A stretch of DNA of 64,000 bases from an uncultured Bacteroidales bacterium (lineage in GTDB: Bacteria; Bacteroidota; Bacteroidia; Bacteroidales; Muribaculaceae), in assembly GCA_902787185.1 (NCBI GenBank), contig CADAFP010000001.1, positions 1-64,000 on the forward strand. The letters run 5' to 3'. Positions 52,027-61,412 of this stretch are shown here, piece after piece. Numbering within the stretch: position 1 is the first letter of the stretch; every line of letters begins with the position of its first letter. The notes under the pieces are model-generated. The model was not told where the DNA came from. It saw only the letters and a list, made by a program, of their open reading frames with translations, and ran no database searches. The translations under genes and the position numbers were made by a program.

Positions 52027-52121
52027 CTACTTATCTCCCTAAAAAAACGCCTGTAAAATAGATTTTTCCATGCCAATTAAACATTTTATTGACATTTCAG
52101 TCAAAAAGTGGCGCAAAACGA

Positions 52122-52152
52122 ATTGCCGTATGAGAAATTATGCGTATTTTTG
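52122..52152 (+). promoter_or_regulatory. Probable gyrA promoter
   Basis: ATTG (52122-52125), 19 bp, TATTTTTG (52145-52152); leader about 95 nt. Confidence 0.6.
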
Positions 52153-52248
52153 TAAGTTAAACCTAATGTCGTGGCATCCGTGCTGGCCTGGGGCAAGAGT
52201 TAGCCTGCGGTGCGGTGCCCGGAACAGATTTAAAACGTAAAAATACTA

Positions 52249-54795
52249 ATGGACAACGATCGAATTTTAGAGATCAACATTGAGAACGAGATGAAGACCA
52301 GTTACATCGATTATTCGATGTCGGTCATCGTCGCGCGTGCGCTACCCGATGTGCGAGACGGCTTCAAGCCGGTGCACCGCAGGGTACTCTACGGCATGGA
52401 CAAGTTGCGTAACTACTCCAATGCCCCCTACAAGAAGTCGGCACGTATCGTGGGTGATGTGCTTGGTAAGTACCATCCCCATGGCGATTCGTCGGTTTAC
52501 TTTGCCATGGTCCGTCTGGCTCAGGAATGGGCCATGCGTTACCCGCTGGTTGACGGACAGGGTAACTTCGGTTCGGTGGATGGCGACAGCCCTGCTGCCA
52601 TGCGTTACACCGAGGTGCGTCTCGACAAGATGGGCGAGAGCATGATGGAAGACATGGATAAGGAAACCGTTGACTTTGTGCCCAACTTCGACAACACTCT
52701 CGAAGAGCCTTCAGTCCTTCCCACCCGCATTCCTAACCTGCTGGTGAACGGTGCCACGGGTATCGCCGTGGGTATGGCGACCAATATGGCTCCCCACAAC
52801 CTGGGCGAGTGCATCGACGGCTGCCTGGCATTGCTCGAAGACCCCGAGATGGAAGTGAGTGACCTGATGAACTACATCAAGGCTCCCGACTTCCCCACGG
52901 GCGGTATCATCTACGGCTATCAGGGTGTGAAAGACGCTTTTGAGACCGGTCGCGGACGCATTGTCGTGCGCGCCAAGGCCGAGATTGAGACCGAGAAGGG
53001 CCATGAGCGCATCGTGGTCAACGAGATTCCTTATAACGTCAATAAGAAGGACCTCATCGAGAACATCGCCCGCCTGGTCGAGGAGAAGAAGCTCGAGGGT
53101 ATTGCCGACATCAACGATGAGAGCGACCGTCACGGTATGCGCATCGTCATTGACGTGAAGAAGGACTTTAACCCCAACGTGCTGCTCAACAAGCTCTACA
53201 AGATGACCGAGTTACAGTCATCCTTCAGTGTCAACAACGTGTGCCTCGTTAACGGCAGGCCCATGTTGCTCAACCTGAAAGAGTTGCTGCACTATTTCCT
53301 GGAGCACCGCCACGAGGTGGTTATCCGCCGCACCCAGTACGACCTCAAGAAGGCCAAGGAGCGCGCCCATATCCTGGAAGGCCTCATCATCGCCAGCGAC
53401 AATATCGACGAGGTGATTGCTATCATCAAGAGCAGTGACTCGACCGAGCACGCCATCCAGCGCCTGTGCGAGCGTTTCAGCCTCACCGAGGTGCAGGCCC
53501 GCGCCATCGTGGAGATGCGCCTGCGCCAGCTCACCGGATTGGAGCAGGAGAAGCTGCACAACGAGTTGGCCGAGGTGCGCAAGACCATCGAGCACCTGCA
53601 GGCCATCCTCGACGATCCCGCCGAGTGCCGCAAGGTCATTGAGCAGGAACTGCTCGAAGTCAAGGAGAAGTTCGGCGACGAGCGCCGCACTCAGATTGAA
53701 TATTCCAGCGAGGAGATGAACGCTGAGGACTTCTACAGCGACGATCCCATGATCATCACCATCTCCCACTTTGGTTATATCAAGCGCACCCCGCTCAAGG
53801 AATACCGTGCCCAGGCTCGTGGCGGCGTGGGTGCCAAGGGCAGTGACACACGCGATGAGGACTTCATTGAGTATGTCTATGAAGCCACCAACCACAATTA
53901 TATGCTGTTCTTCACTGCCACGGGCCGCTGCTTCTGGCTGCGCGTGTTCGAGATTCCCGAGGGTACCAAGAACAGCAAGGGTCGTGCTATCCAGAACCTG
54001 TTGAATCTGGATGCCGAGAACCGTATCATGGCCTTCGTGCGTGCCACGGCTCTTACCGATCCCGAGTATAACCAGTCACATTATATCGTATTTGCCACCA
54101 AGAACGGTATCGTTAAGCGCACGAGCTTGAGTGCTTACTCACGTCCCCGTGCCAACGGTGTGCGCGCCCTCAACATCGCCGAGGACGACAAGCTCGTGGG
54201 CGCTATCCTCACCGAGGGCAACAGCGAGGTCATCCTGGCCAACAGCAAGGGTTACGCTCTGCGCTTCCCCGAGACAAAGGTTCGCGCCATGGGACGCACT
54301 GCCACTGGCGTCAAGGGTATGAACTTGAGCGAGGGTGATGAGGTCATCGGCATGATTTGCATGCGTGCCGGCACCCGTGACGACGTGCTTGTCGTTTCGG
54401 AGTTGGGCATGGGCAAGCGTAGTGCCCTTGAGGACTACCGCGTGACCAACCGTGGCGGAAAGGGTGTTAAAACCATTAACATTACGCCCAAGACTGGCAA
54501 GCTTATTGCTATTAAGAACGTGAACGACGACAACGACCTTGTCATCATCAACAAGAGCGGTATCGCCATCAGGCTCCGTGTCAGCTCGCTGCGTGTTGTG
54601 GGCCGCGCCACACAGGGTGTGAGACTCATCAACCTCGAGAAGAAGAACGACGAGATTGCCAGCGTTTGCAAGGTGGACACCGAACCCGAGACGACCGATG
54701 AAGAGAGCGTTCGCGACGCGTTCAACAATAACGCCCCCGAAATAACCGAGAACTCCGAGAACTCCGAGAGCTCCGAGAACTCTGAGAACTCATAA
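52249..54795 (+). CDS. gyrA: DNA gyrase subunit A
   Basis: 848-residue type IIA topoisomerase subunit that cuts and rejoins DNA and, with GyrB, adds negative supercoils. Visible: [11 protein letters not shown], the quinolone region [18 protein letters not shown] (serine at the classical resistance site, so no obvious resistance change there), catalytic tyrosine in [10 protein letters not shown], and the GyrA box [10 protein letters not shown] that marks gyrase rather than ParC. Six C-terminal blades follow. The tail is a low-complexity [15 protein letters not shown] run encoded by tandem 9-bp units. gyrB is not adjacent. Confidence 0.96.
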   Translation: MDNDRILEINIENEMKTSYIDYSMSVIVARALPDVRDGFKPVHRRVLYGMDKLRNYSNAPYKKSARIVGDVLGKYHPHGDSSVYFAMVRLAQEWAMRYPLVDGQGNFGSVDGDSPAAMRYTEVRLDKMGESMMEDMDKETVDFVPNFDNTLEEPSVLPTRIPNLLVNGATGIAVGMATNMAPHNLGECIDGCLALLEDPEMEVSDLMNYIKAPDFPTGGIIYGYQGVKDAFETGRGRIVVRAKAEIETEKGHERIVVNEIPYNVNKKDLIENIARLVEEKKLEGIADINDESDRHGMRIVIDVKKDFNPNVLLNKLYKMTELQSSFSVNNVCLVNGRPMLLNLKELLHYFLEHRHEVVIRRTQYDLKKAKERAHILEGLIIASDNIDEVIAIIKSSDSTEHAIQRLCERFSLTEVQARAIVEMRLRQLTGLEQEKLHNELAEVRKTIEHLQAILDDPAECRKVIEQELLEVKEKFGDERRTQIEYSSEEMNAEDFYSDDPMIITISHFGYIKRTPLKEYRAQARGGVGAKGSDTRDEDFIEYVYEATNHNYMLFFTATGRCFWLRVFEIPEGTKNSKGRAIQNLLNLDAENRIMAFVRATALTDPEYNQSHYIVFATKNGIVKRTSLSAYSRPRANGVRALNIAEDDKLVGAILTEGNSEVILANSKGYALRFPETKVRAMGRTATGVKGMNLSEGDEVIGMICMRAGTRDDVLVVSELGMGKRSALEDYRVTNRGGKGVKTINITPKTGKLIAIKNVNDDNDLVIINKSGIAIRLRVSSLRVVGRATQGVRLINLEKKNDEIASVCKVDTEPETTDEESVRDAFNNNAPEITENSENSESSENSENS
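54743..54794 (+). repeat. Tandem 9-bp coding repeat at the gyrA 3' end
   Basis: Near-identical GAGAACTCC-type units, at least five, encoding ENS/ESS; such a tract can change length by slippage without shifting frame. Confidence 0.75.
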
Positions 54796-54841
54796 AACGA
54801 TAACGAATAAACATTATAAACTACTTTAATTGTTAAGAAAA

Positions 54842-55975
54842 ATGAAAAAGATGATTCTTTTCGCCGCTGCTGCCATCATGGCCTTCGGCGCATCGGCTCA
54901 GATGAGCCTCGTGAAAGATCTTGCTAAGAAGGTTGGCACTGGCAACCCTCAGGCTTATGCCGAAGCATTGGAAGCCATTCAGCCCGCACTGATGAACCCT
55001 GAGAGTGCTAACGACGTGCTCACATGGTACACCGCCGGTAAGGCTGCCTTTGGTCTCTATGACACGATGTTTGGCGCTAAGTCACTGGGACAACCTGTTG
55101 ACGACAACATGATGAATGAGGTCTTGAGCGCTGCTTATGAGTACTATCAGAACGCATTGCCCCTTGACAGCGTCGTTGAGGTGGACAAGAATGGTGCTCC
55201 CAAACTCAACAAGGATGGAAGCAAGAAGATCAAGACCAAATACAGCAAGGATATCATCGGCGCTCTCACCGCTCACATGGGTGACATCGCCAACGCCGGT
55301 AACATCTATCTGCAGGCCAACGATTGGGTAAATGCCGCTAACGCTTATGGCAACTATGCCGATATCGCTCGCGCTCCCTTTGCTATCGCCAATGGCGTGG
55401 CTCCTGCCGACAGCGTGCTTAGCCAGGTGCGTTTCTTCCAGGCTTACTCACAGTATCAGGCTAAGGACTTTGCTCACGCTTACGAGAACTTCACCAAGGC
55501 TCGCAAGATGGGTTACACCGCCGACAATATTGTTGAGTTCCAGACCTCTTCGCTGGCCAACATGGTTCAGACGATGCTTGACGCAAACGAGTATGACAAG
55601 GCTATGAACTTCATCCAGAATGCTCTCAATGCTGATCCCAAAAATGCTATCCTGCATGACATCATGGGCTTCACGATGGAGCTGAAGGATGGTATCGAAG
55701 CCGCTCTGCCGTTCTACCGTCACGCCGCTGAGGTGGATCCCACCTATGCCAATGCTTTCTTTGATGTGGGCCGCTGCCTCTACCTGCAGGCTCAGAAGAT
55801 TATCGATGATAATCCCTCGGCTACCACCAAGGATCTCGTTCCCAAGCTGAAACCCATCTATGACGAGGCTCTTCCCTTCTTGAGGAAAGCCATCGAATTG
55901 GATCCCGAGAACACCAAGCCCAAGAGCGTGCTTGATGACATCCTCTACAAGTTTGAGATGATGGGTGTGAAGTAA
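54842..55975 (+). CDS. Secreted tetratricopeptide-repeat protein (paralogue 1)
   Basis: 377 residues from the ATG at 54842 (signal peptide MKKMILFAAAAIMAFGASAQ). It is helical, with TPR units best seen at about 145-330 (NAGNIYLQANDWVNAANAYGNYADIA; YDKAMNFIQNALNADPKNAI; ALPFYRHAAEVDPTYANAFFDVGRCLY; ALPFLRKAIELDPENT). Role unknown; such proteins usually act as scaffolds in the periplasm or outer membrane. It lies 46 bp after gyrA with no clear own promoter, and is followed by a terminator and then a diverged paralogue, with which it shares a KTKYSKD segment and the overall plan. Confidence 0.78.
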   Translation: MKKMILFAAAAIMAFGASAQMSLVKDLAKKVGTGNPQAYAEALEAIQPALMNPESANDVLTWYTAGKAAFGLYDTMFGAKSLGQPVDDNMMNEVLSAAYEYYQNALPLDSVVEVDKNGAPKLNKDGSKKIKTKYSKDIIGALTAHMGDIANAGNIYLQANDWVNAANAYGNYADIARAPFAIANGVAPADSVLSQVRFFQAYSQYQAKDFAHAYENFTKARKMGYTADNIVEFQTSSLANMVQTMLDANEYDKAMNFIQNALNADPKNAILHDIMGFTMELKDGIEAALPFYRHAAEVDPTYANAFFDVGRCLYLQAQKIIDDNPSATTKDLVPKLKPIYDEALPFLRKAIELDPENTKPKSVLDDILYKFEMMGVK

Positions 55976-55998
55976 GTTTTTAACATCAATTCATAGCG

Positions 55999-56042
55999 AT
56001 AGCGAGCGGCGGGAACCTTCCCAAAGCTCGCTATTGGTTTTC
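55999..56042 (+). terminator. Terminator between the TPR paralogues
   Basis: ATAGCGAGC ... GCTCGCTAT stem with an inner GGGAA/TTCCC stem, followed by TTGGTTTT. Confidence 0.75.
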
Positions 56043-56057
56043 CTATCGGCGTTTAAT

Positions 56058-56090
56058 GTTGCACGCACGGCAAAAAATGAGTAATTTTGC
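56058..56090 (+). promoter_or_regulatory. Promoter of TPR paralogue 2
   Basis: GTTG (56058-56061), 20 bp, TAATTTTGC (56082-56090), 25 bp before the GTG start. Confidence 0.65.
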
Positions 56091-56115
56091 AGCCGATTTT
56101 TATGAAACTAAGATT

Positions 56116-57360
56116 GTGAAGAAGATAGTTATCCTTTTAGCCGTCACATTGGCGCTGGCAGTTCCCGCTGGCGCCCAGCAGTTGTTGGTGGACCAGGCCA
56201 AGAAAGCCATTTCTGGGTTGACGATGACGGTTGACAGCTATAATAAGGCATTCAGCAAGCTGGCACCTGCGTTGACTGATGATGAGACTCGTAACCGTGC
56301 CGAGACCTGGGCCTTGGCTAACCGCATCAAAATCGAGCTATATGACAAGTATATGGACAACCGTCGTGTGGGCAAGAAAGTTGATGCCAAAGCGATGGGC
56401 CACGCGCTGCTCGACGCCTATGACTATAGCCTGATAGCCCTCAAACTCGACACCATCCACATCCTTGACAAGAAGGGCGAACCCGTCATCGACAAGAAGA
56501 CCAAGCGGCCTAAGGTAAGGACAAAATACAGCAAGGATGTGGTGAACCGTCTGGTGGAGCACCATGATGCCTACCGCATTGTGGGCAGTGAACTCTATAA
56601 TGTGAAGGATTGGGAGGGTGCTTACAAGGCATGGGATGCCTACTGCCTGATGGCTACCCGCGACGACGATTCCCGCTGGCGCAAACCCGACAGCCTTGTT
56701 GCCGAGGTGCGCTACTACCAGGGCATCACGGCATGGCAAAAGGCCGACACCATCGATGCCATAAGGCTCTTCAGCATTGCGCGTCACATGGGATATGAAC
56801 GCAAAGAGGCTTATGATTATGCGCTCGTGTGCTTGAGCGACTTGGGCAACGATGCCGAGGTGGTGAAGCTGGCGTGGGAGGCTTTTCTCAAGTTTGGCAC
56901 CAGCGACCCGCAGTACATCCGCATCATGATTAACGATTTCATATCCCGTGAAGACTACTCGGGTGCCAACGACTTGATTGATGATGCGCTGCTTACCCAT
57001 CCCGATGATGACGAGTTGCTCAACCTCAAGGGGTTAATCATCGAGAACCAGGAGGATATCTATGAAGCCTTCCCTTACTATCAGCGTTGTATCGAGTTGA
57101 ATGACAGCAATGCCATGGGCCTGTTCAATGTGGGACGCTACTTCTACAACAAGGCGATAGAAACCCGCCAGAACAGCCGCCTCTACGGCAAGCAACTTGC
57201 CAATCTGGTCAATCCCATGTATCGTGAGGCTTTGCCCTACCTGGAGAAGTCCTTTGCCATCAACCCCAATAATGAAGAACTTCGCAACGCCCTGCGTGAC
57301 ATCTATTACAAGCTGGGCGAAGCCGACAAACTGCAAGCTATCGAGTCTTACCGATACTAA
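56116..57360 (+). CDS. Secreted tetratricopeptide-repeat protein (paralogue 2)
   Basis: 414 residues. The start is inferred as GTG at 56116, giving a signal peptide (MKKIVILLAVTLALAVPAGAQ when read with Met); the longer frame begins upstream of the -7 element. TPR-type helices cover about 160-410 (GSELYNVKDWEGAYKAWDAYC; FPYYQRCIELNDSNAMGLFNVGRYFY; LPYLEKSFAINPNNEELRNAL). It matches the preceding gene along its length at low identity, including TKYSKDV, so it arose from an old tandem duplication, but it has its own promoter and terminator. Function unknown. Confidence 0.78.
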   Translation: MKKIVILLAVTLALAVPAGAQQLLVDQAKKAISGLTMTVDSYNKAFSKLAPALTDDETRNRAETWALANRIKIELYDKYMDNRRVGKKVDAKAMGHALLDAYDYSLIALKLDTIHILDKKGEPVIDKKTKRPKVRTKYSKDVVNRLVEHHDAYRIVGSELYNVKDWEGAYKAWDAYCLMATRDDDSRWRKPDSLVAEVRYYQGITAWQKADTIDAIRLFSIARHMGYERKEAYDYALVCLSDLGNDAEVVKLAWEAFLKFGTSDPQYIRIMINDFISREDYSGANDLIDDALLTHPDDDELLNLKGLIIENQEDIYEAFPYYQRCIELNDSNAMGLFNVGRYFYNKAIETRQNSRLYGKQLANLVNPMYREALPYLEKSFAINPNNEELRNALRDIYYKLGEADKLQAIESYRY

Positions 57361-57381
57361 AGATTTGGGAGAATAGATAAA

Positions 57382-57424
57382 ATTAAAGGACAATTGATTG
57401 AATTTCAATCGGTTGTCCTTTAAT
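57382..57424. terminator. Bidirectional terminator between TPR paralogue 2 and lpxA
   Basis: ATTAAAGGACAATTGATTG - AATTT - CAATCGGTTGTCCTTTAAT with T-rich tails on both sides. Confidence 0.85.
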
Positions 57425-57449
57425 AATTTTATGTCGTTTTGACTTCAGG

Positions 57450-58223
57450 TTACGGTTTCCTGACGATGCCGCGCTTGCTGTTGCGCACAAAGTCGAGAAT
57501 AATGTCACGCTCGGCGCTGGCGGGAAGTTTCATGGCCTCCTCGAGCGACTGGGTGATGTTAAGCCCAGAGTCATAGATGGTGCGGTAAACATCGGCAATG
57601 GCGTCAATCTGCTCGCTCGTGTAATCGCGACGATGCAGGCCCACCTTGTTCACGCCCTCATAGGCGATGGGGTAGCGGGCTGCCATGCAATAGGGGGGGA
57701 TATCCTTGTTGACAAGGGCTCCGCCTTGAATCATTACGTGGCAACCGATGTGTGTGAACTGGTGTACCAGCGCGCCGCCACCAATGATGGCCCAATCGGC
57801 GACCTCGACCTCTCCGGCGAGCTGTGCCGAGTTGGACATGATGACGTGGTTGCCCACAACGCAGTCATGTGCCACATGGCAATAGGCCATAATCAGGCAG
57901 TTGTTGCCAACAACGGTCTTGCCGCGTGAAGCGGTGCCGCGGTGGATAGTGACAAACTCGCGGATGACAGTATTGTCACCGATAATGGCGACGGTGTCTT
58001 CGCCCTGGAACTTGAGGTCCTGGGGAACGTCGCCCACAACAGCATTGGCGTGGATGTGGCAGTTCTTGCCAATGCGCGCACCACTGCGCACAACGGCTCC
58101 ACTGTCGATGATGGTACCGTCTCCGATTTCCACATTGTCGTCAATGGTCACAAAGGGACCGATTTTCACGTTTTCCCCAATTTTAGCGTCGGGGTGGACG
58201 ACGGCAAACTGATGAATATCCAT
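57450..58223 (-). CDS. lpxA: UDP-N-acetylglucosamine O-acyltransferase LpxA
   Basis: 257 residues, left-handed beta-helix of hexapeptide repeats (IGENVKIGPFVTIDDNVEIG; IGDNTVIREFVTIHRG) with the catalytic His region AYCHVAHDCVVGNHVIMSN near 122 and a helical C-terminus. It adds the first 3-hydroxyacyl chain to UDP-GlcNAc in lipid A synthesis, in the cytosol. It is the third gene of lpxD, lpxC-fabZ, lpxA. The 9-bp gap to lpxC-fabZ is made of heptamer-like units. Confidence 0.96.
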   Translation of the reverse strand: MDIHQFAVVHPDAKIGENVKIGPFVTIDDNVEIGDGTIIDSGAVVRSGARIGKNCHIHANAVVGDVPQDLKFQGEDTVAIIGDNTVIREFVTIHRGTASRGKTVVGNNCLIMAYCHVAHDCVVGNHVIMSNSAQLAGEVEVADWAIIGGGALVHQFTHIGCHVMIQGGALVNKDIPPYCMAARYPIAYEGVNKVGLHRRDYTSEQIDAIADVYRTIYDSGLNITQSLEEAMKLPASAERDIILDFVRNSKRGIVRKP

Positions 58224-58226
58224 ATT

Positions 58227-58247
58227 TAGTTTTTAGTTGTCAGTTTC
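58227..58247. repeat. Short heptamer array G (lpxC/fabZ-lpxA junction)
   Basis: TAGTTTT, TAGTTGT, CAGTTTC. On the minus strand this reads GAAACTG-ACAACTA-AAAACTA and holds the TAA stop of the LpxC-FabZ gene. It resembles array C. Confidence 0.65.
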
Positions 58248-59633
58248 ATTTTTAACGATTTGTGCCATGAATTCGGCCTCGGTGACGATTTTCTCGCCCA
58301 CAAAGGCGTAGCCCTTCATCACGGCGGTGCCGCGGCGGATGGGCGTCATCAGCGACAAGTGGAAGATGAGGGTGTCGCCGGGAACGACCTTGCTGCGGAA
58401 CTTGACGTTGTCAATCTTCAGGAAATAGGTCGAGTAGTTCTCGGGGTCCTCGACGCTGCTCAGCACGAGGATGCCGCCCACCTGGGCCATCGCTTCGACC
58501 TGGAGCACGCCGGGCATGATGGGCTCATGGGGGAAGTGCCCTTGGAAGAACGGCTCGTTGACAGTCACGTTCTTGATGCCCACAATGTGCTTCTTGCCCT
58601 TCTCGATGATTTTGTCAACGAGCAGCATGGGATAGCGGTGGGGGAGCATGGCTCGTATCTTGTTGATGTCATAGAGCGGTTCCTTGTTCGGGTCATAGAT
58701 GGGGGCCTGAACATTCTGGTAGCGCAGCTCTTGACGGATTTTCTTAGATAACTGGGTGTTGATGGTGTGGCCCGGGCGGGTGGCGACGATACGGCCTTTC
58801 AACGGACGGCCAATCAGCGCCAGGTCACCCAGCACGTCGAGCAGCTTGTGGCGTGCAGGCTCGTTCTTGAACGCCAAGGGCTTGTTGTTGAGGTAACCCA
58901 GTTCGTTGGCAGGCTTGTGAGACACATTCATCACGTCGGCCATGTGGTCCAGATCTTCCTGCTTCATGGGCGAGTCATAGATGACGATGGCATTGTCCAG
59001 GTCACCACCCTTGATGAGGTTCAGCTGGATGAGCGGCTGCACCTCGCGCACAAATACAAACGTGCGGCTGCCAGCAATCTGCTCCTTGAACTGGCGGATG
59101 TCGGTCAACGAGGCAAACTGGTTGCCCAGCACGGGAGAATCATACTCAACCATGCAATCGATGGAGAAATCGTCATCAGGCAGGACAATGAGCGATGAGC
59201 CCGTCTCCTTGTCAACGACCTTGATGCGCTGCTTCACGACATAATATTCCTTCTCGGCCTCCTGCTCCACGATGCCGGCCTTCTCTATCTCATTGCACCA
59301 GATGATGGCGCTGCCGTCGAGGATGGGAACCTCGCCGCAGTTCACCTCTATCAGACAGTTGTCGATGCCAGCAGCATACAGTGCTGCCATGGCGTGCTCG
59401 ATGGTGCTCACGCGGGCTTCCTTATTGCTCTTGCTGGCGATAACGGTGCCGCGTGTGGTCTCGATGACGTGCTCGGCGAGAGCTTGGATGGTGGGTTGAC
59501 CTTCCATGTCGATGCGCTTGAACACATAACCCGTGTTCACGTCGGCGGGCTTGAACGTTGCCGTTGACATCTGTCCCGTGTGCAGGCCCTTGCCCGTCAC
59601 GGTGAAGGCGCTCTTGAGCGTTTTTTGTTTCAT
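58233..59633 (-). CDS. lpxC: Bifunctional LpxC deacetylase / FabZ dehydratase
   Basis: 466 residues, the fusion typical of Bacteroidetes. Residues 1-300 are LpxC, the zinc-dependent UDP-3-O-acyl-GlcNAc deacetylase and committed step of lipid A synthesis (HTGQMSTATFKPAD, ARVSTIEHAMAALYA with the zinc His, PARHKLLDVLGDLALIG with a further zinc His and Asp). Residues 320-466 are FabZ, the 3-hydroxyacyl-ACP dehydratase (LPHRYPMLLVDKI, FFQGHFPHEPIMPGVLQVEAMAQ). The fusion couples acyl-chain supply to lipid A. Between lpxD and lpxA on the same strand. Confidence 0.96.
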   Translation of the reverse strand: MKQKTLKSAFTVTGKGLHTGQMSTATFKPADVNTGYVFKRIDMEGQPTIQALAEHVIETTRGTVIASKSNKEARVSTIEHAMAALYAAGIDNCLIEVNCGEVPILDGSAIIWCNEIEKAGIVEQEAEKEYYVVKQRIKVVDKETGSSLIVLPDDDFSIDCMVEYDSPVLGNQFASLTDIRQFKEQIAGSRTFVFVREVQPLIQLNLIKGGDLDNAIVIYDSPMKQEDLDHMADVMNVSHKPANELGYLNNKPLAFKNEPARHKLLDVLGDLALIGRPLKGRIVATRPGHTINTQLSKKIRQELRYQNVQAPIYDPNKEPLYDINKIRAMLPHRYPMLLVDKIIEKGKKHIVGIKNVTVNEPFFQGHFPHEPIMPGVLQVEAMAQVGGILVLSSVEDPENYSTYFLKIDNVKFRSKVVPGDTLIFHLSLMTPIRRGTAVMKGYAFVGEKIVTEAEFMAQIVKNETDN

Positions 59634-59663
59634 TATTTCGTTGATTAAATGTCTATCTCCTAA

Positions 59664-59733
59664 AAAGCCTAAAGCCTAAAACCTAAAGCCTAAAGCCTAA
59701 AACCTAAAGCCTAAAGCCTAAAATTAAAGCCTC
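59664..59733. repeat. Heptamer array H (lpxD-lpxC/fabZ gap)
   Basis: AAAGCCT, AAAGCCT, AAAACCT repeated with strict phase, ten units in all, ending AAAATTA, AAGCCTC. The lpxD TAA stop (plus 59724-59726) lies in the ninth unit, and the last residue codons in the tenth. Confidence 0.92.
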
Positions 59734-60740
59734 TTCTTCAACTCCTTGATATCGCTGTACATCTCGCCGAGGCGTTTCAGGTAAACGACCTGACGCGCAA
59801 ACTCCATCGCGGGCTGCACGGGAGCACCCAGCCACTTGCCGTTGCTGCCAATGCTGTTGTCAACGCCGGTTTGGGCGCCGATGCCGTTCTTGTCGCCCAC
59901 GGTGATGTGACCGGCAAAGCCTACCTGGCCGCCCACCATGTTGTATTTACCGATTTTGGTCGAACCGGCGACACCCACTTGTGCTGCCATGACGGTACTC
60001 TCACCGACCTCGACGTTGTGGGCAATCTGGATGAGGTTATCGAGTTTTGCACCTTTCTTGACCACAGTAGCGCCCATAGTGGCACGGTCGATGGTGGTGT
60101 TGGCACCGATTTCGACATCGTCTTCCAGAATCACGATGCCCACCTGCGAAATCTTCTCGTAGGTGCCGTCTTCCTTGGGAGCGAAGCCAAAGCCGTCGCC
60201 GCCGATGATGGCGCCGCCCTGGATGATGCAGCGGTTACCGATGCGGCAACCGTGATAAATCTTCACACCGGGATACAGAATGACATTATCGCCCAGCGTC
60301 ACGCCGTCGCCCACATACACCTGCGGGTAAATCTTGACGTTCTTGCCGATAGTGACGCCGTCGCCGATGTAGGCAAACGCTCCGACATACACATCGTCGG
60401 GCAGGGTAGTGCCCTGGCCAACATGGATGGGCTGCTCCACACCACGTTTCTCAGGACGCTGGCTGTTGACAAAGTTCAACAGGTCGGCAAGCGTCTTGTA
60501 GGGGTCGTCCACGCGAATGAGCGTTGCCTTGACCTCCTGCTCGGCGACGAAGTCCTTGCGCACCAGCACAGCCGTGGCTTGGGTGGTGTAGATGTGGTGG
60601 GTATATTTGGGATTGGCGAGGAAGGTCAGGCAGCCAGGTGTTGCCTCCTCGATTTTTGCATAATTGTTAATCACAGCCGAGGCATCGCCATCGACCGTGC
60701 CGTTAACCATCGCTGCAAGTTGTTGTGCAGTAATTTCCAT
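59724..60740 (-). CDS. lpxD: UDP-3-O-acylglucosamine N-acyltransferase LpxD
   Basis: 338 residues. An N-terminal uridine-binding domain ([16 protein letters not shown] ... [15 protein letters not shown]) is followed by a hexapeptide beta-helix with the catalytic His region [23 protein letters not shown] near 240. It adds the second 3-hydroxyacyl chain in lipid A synthesis. First gene of lpxD, lpxC-fabZ, lpxA; -7 element TACCTTTGC at 60784-60792. The final RL-TAA is part of a heptamer array. Confidence 0.96.
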   Translation of the reverse strand: MEITAQQLAAMVNGTVDGDASAVINNYAKIEEATPGCLTFLANPKYTHHIYTTQATAVLVRKDFVAEQEVKATLIRVDDPYKTLADLLNFVNSQRPEKRGVEQPIHVGQGTTLPDDVYVGAFAYIGDGVTIGKNVKIYPQVYVGDGVTLGDNVILYPGVKIYHGCRIGNRCIIQGGAIIGGDGFGFAPKEDGTYEKISQVGIVILEDDVEIGANTTIDRATMGATVVKKGAKLDNLIQIAHNVEVGESTVMAAQVGVAGSTKIGKYNMVGGQVGFAGHITVGDKNGIGAQTGVDNSIGSNGKWLGAPVQPAMEFARQVVYLKRLGEMYSDIKELKKRL

Positions 60741-60783
60741 GTTGTAAACTGTATATAGTCTAATCGTTATTTCAAAATCGGCC

Positions 60784-60792
60784 GCAAAGGTA
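60784..60792 (-). promoter_or_regulatory. -7 element of the lpx operon
   Basis: Minus-strand TACCTTTGC, 44 bp before the lpxD ATG; no TTTG at 19-20 bp. Confidence 0.5.
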
Positions 60793-60860
60793 CAAAAAAG
60801 TTTCTATTCTATGGGCCTTAATCCTTAGTTTTTAACTGCTTTTCGGGCAATTAGACGTTT

Positions 60861-61307
60861 TTACTGTTCGCTGTGCTTGAGTAGTTCGGCGATTTTGGAT
60901 TCTATCACAGGAGCATCCTCATAGCCCACGATGGTTTTGTACTCGCCCTTGGGGGTGATAAACATCAGCAGGGGGATGGCATCGATATTGAATTCCTGGG
61001 CCAATTCAGGTCGCTGGTCCACATCGATGCGCTGGAAGATCACCTGGCCTTCGTACTTCTTCTCAAGCTTGTCCAGCACGGGAGCCAATTCCTTGCAAGG
61101 ACCGCACCAGGTGGCATAGAAGTCAACGACCATGGGCTTGTTGGCCATAAGGGTCGTTTGTTTCATCCACCCATCCTGACTCTCCTCGGCAGGAGTAGCA
61201 ACCTCAGTCTGAGCCTCAGTCTGGGCGCTCTCATCGATCTGTTTCTCACGATTATTGCAAGCAACAAGCGCTATCAGCGCCACCAAACAAATAAAAATCT
61301 TCTTCAT
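60861..61307 (-). CDS. Thioredoxin-family lipoprotein
   Basis: 148 residues from the ATG at 61307. A lipoprotein signal ends at the lipobox ALVAC (Cys17), so it is likely membrane-anchored on the periplasmic side. After an acidic linker of about 30 residues (ESAQTEAQTEVATPAEE) comes a thioredoxin fold with VVDFYATWCGPCKELAPVL (active site CGPC), the cis-Pro segment IDAIPLLMFI and GEYKTIVGYED. It would reduce or oxidise disulphides of exported proteins. It is third in a B3/B4 protein-tsaC-trx unit; the gap upstream is wholly a heptamer array that touches its start codon. Confidence 0.9.
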   Translation of the reverse strand: MKKIFICLVALIALVACNNREKQIDESAQTEAQTEVATPAEESQDGWMKQTTLMANKPMVVDFYATWCGPCKELAPVLDKLEKKYEGQVIFQRIDVDQRPELAQEFNIDAIPLLMFITPKGEYKTIVGYEDAPVIESKIAELLKHSEQ

Positions 61308-61412
61308 ATCTCTCATCTAATATCTAATATCTAATATCTTTTATCTTTTATCTCTTATCTTTTATCTCTTATCTCTTATCTGTTCACTGTTCACTGTTAA
61401 CTGTTAACTAAT
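61308..61412. repeat. Heptamer array I (tsaC-trx gap)
   Basis: Fifteen contiguous units: ATCTCTC, ATCTAAT three times, ATCTTTT twice, ATCTCTT, ATCTTTT, ATCTCTT twice, ATCTGTT, CACTGTT twice, AACTGTT, AACTAAT. It starts at the base next to the trx start codon and includes the TAA stop of tsaC (plus 61404-61406). Confidence 0.93.

Noticed and set aside
52480-52560. Quinolone resistance change in gyrA
   Set aside because: The resistance-determining serine is present; neighbouring differences from E. coli appear to be lineage-typical.
59664-59733. Heptamer arrays as Rho-independent terminators
   Set aside because: They form no stable GC-rich hairpin with a U tract, and some lie inside operons where transcription should continue.
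61308-61412. CRISPR array
   Set aside because: Units are 7 bp, contiguous, with no spacers and no cas genes in the window.
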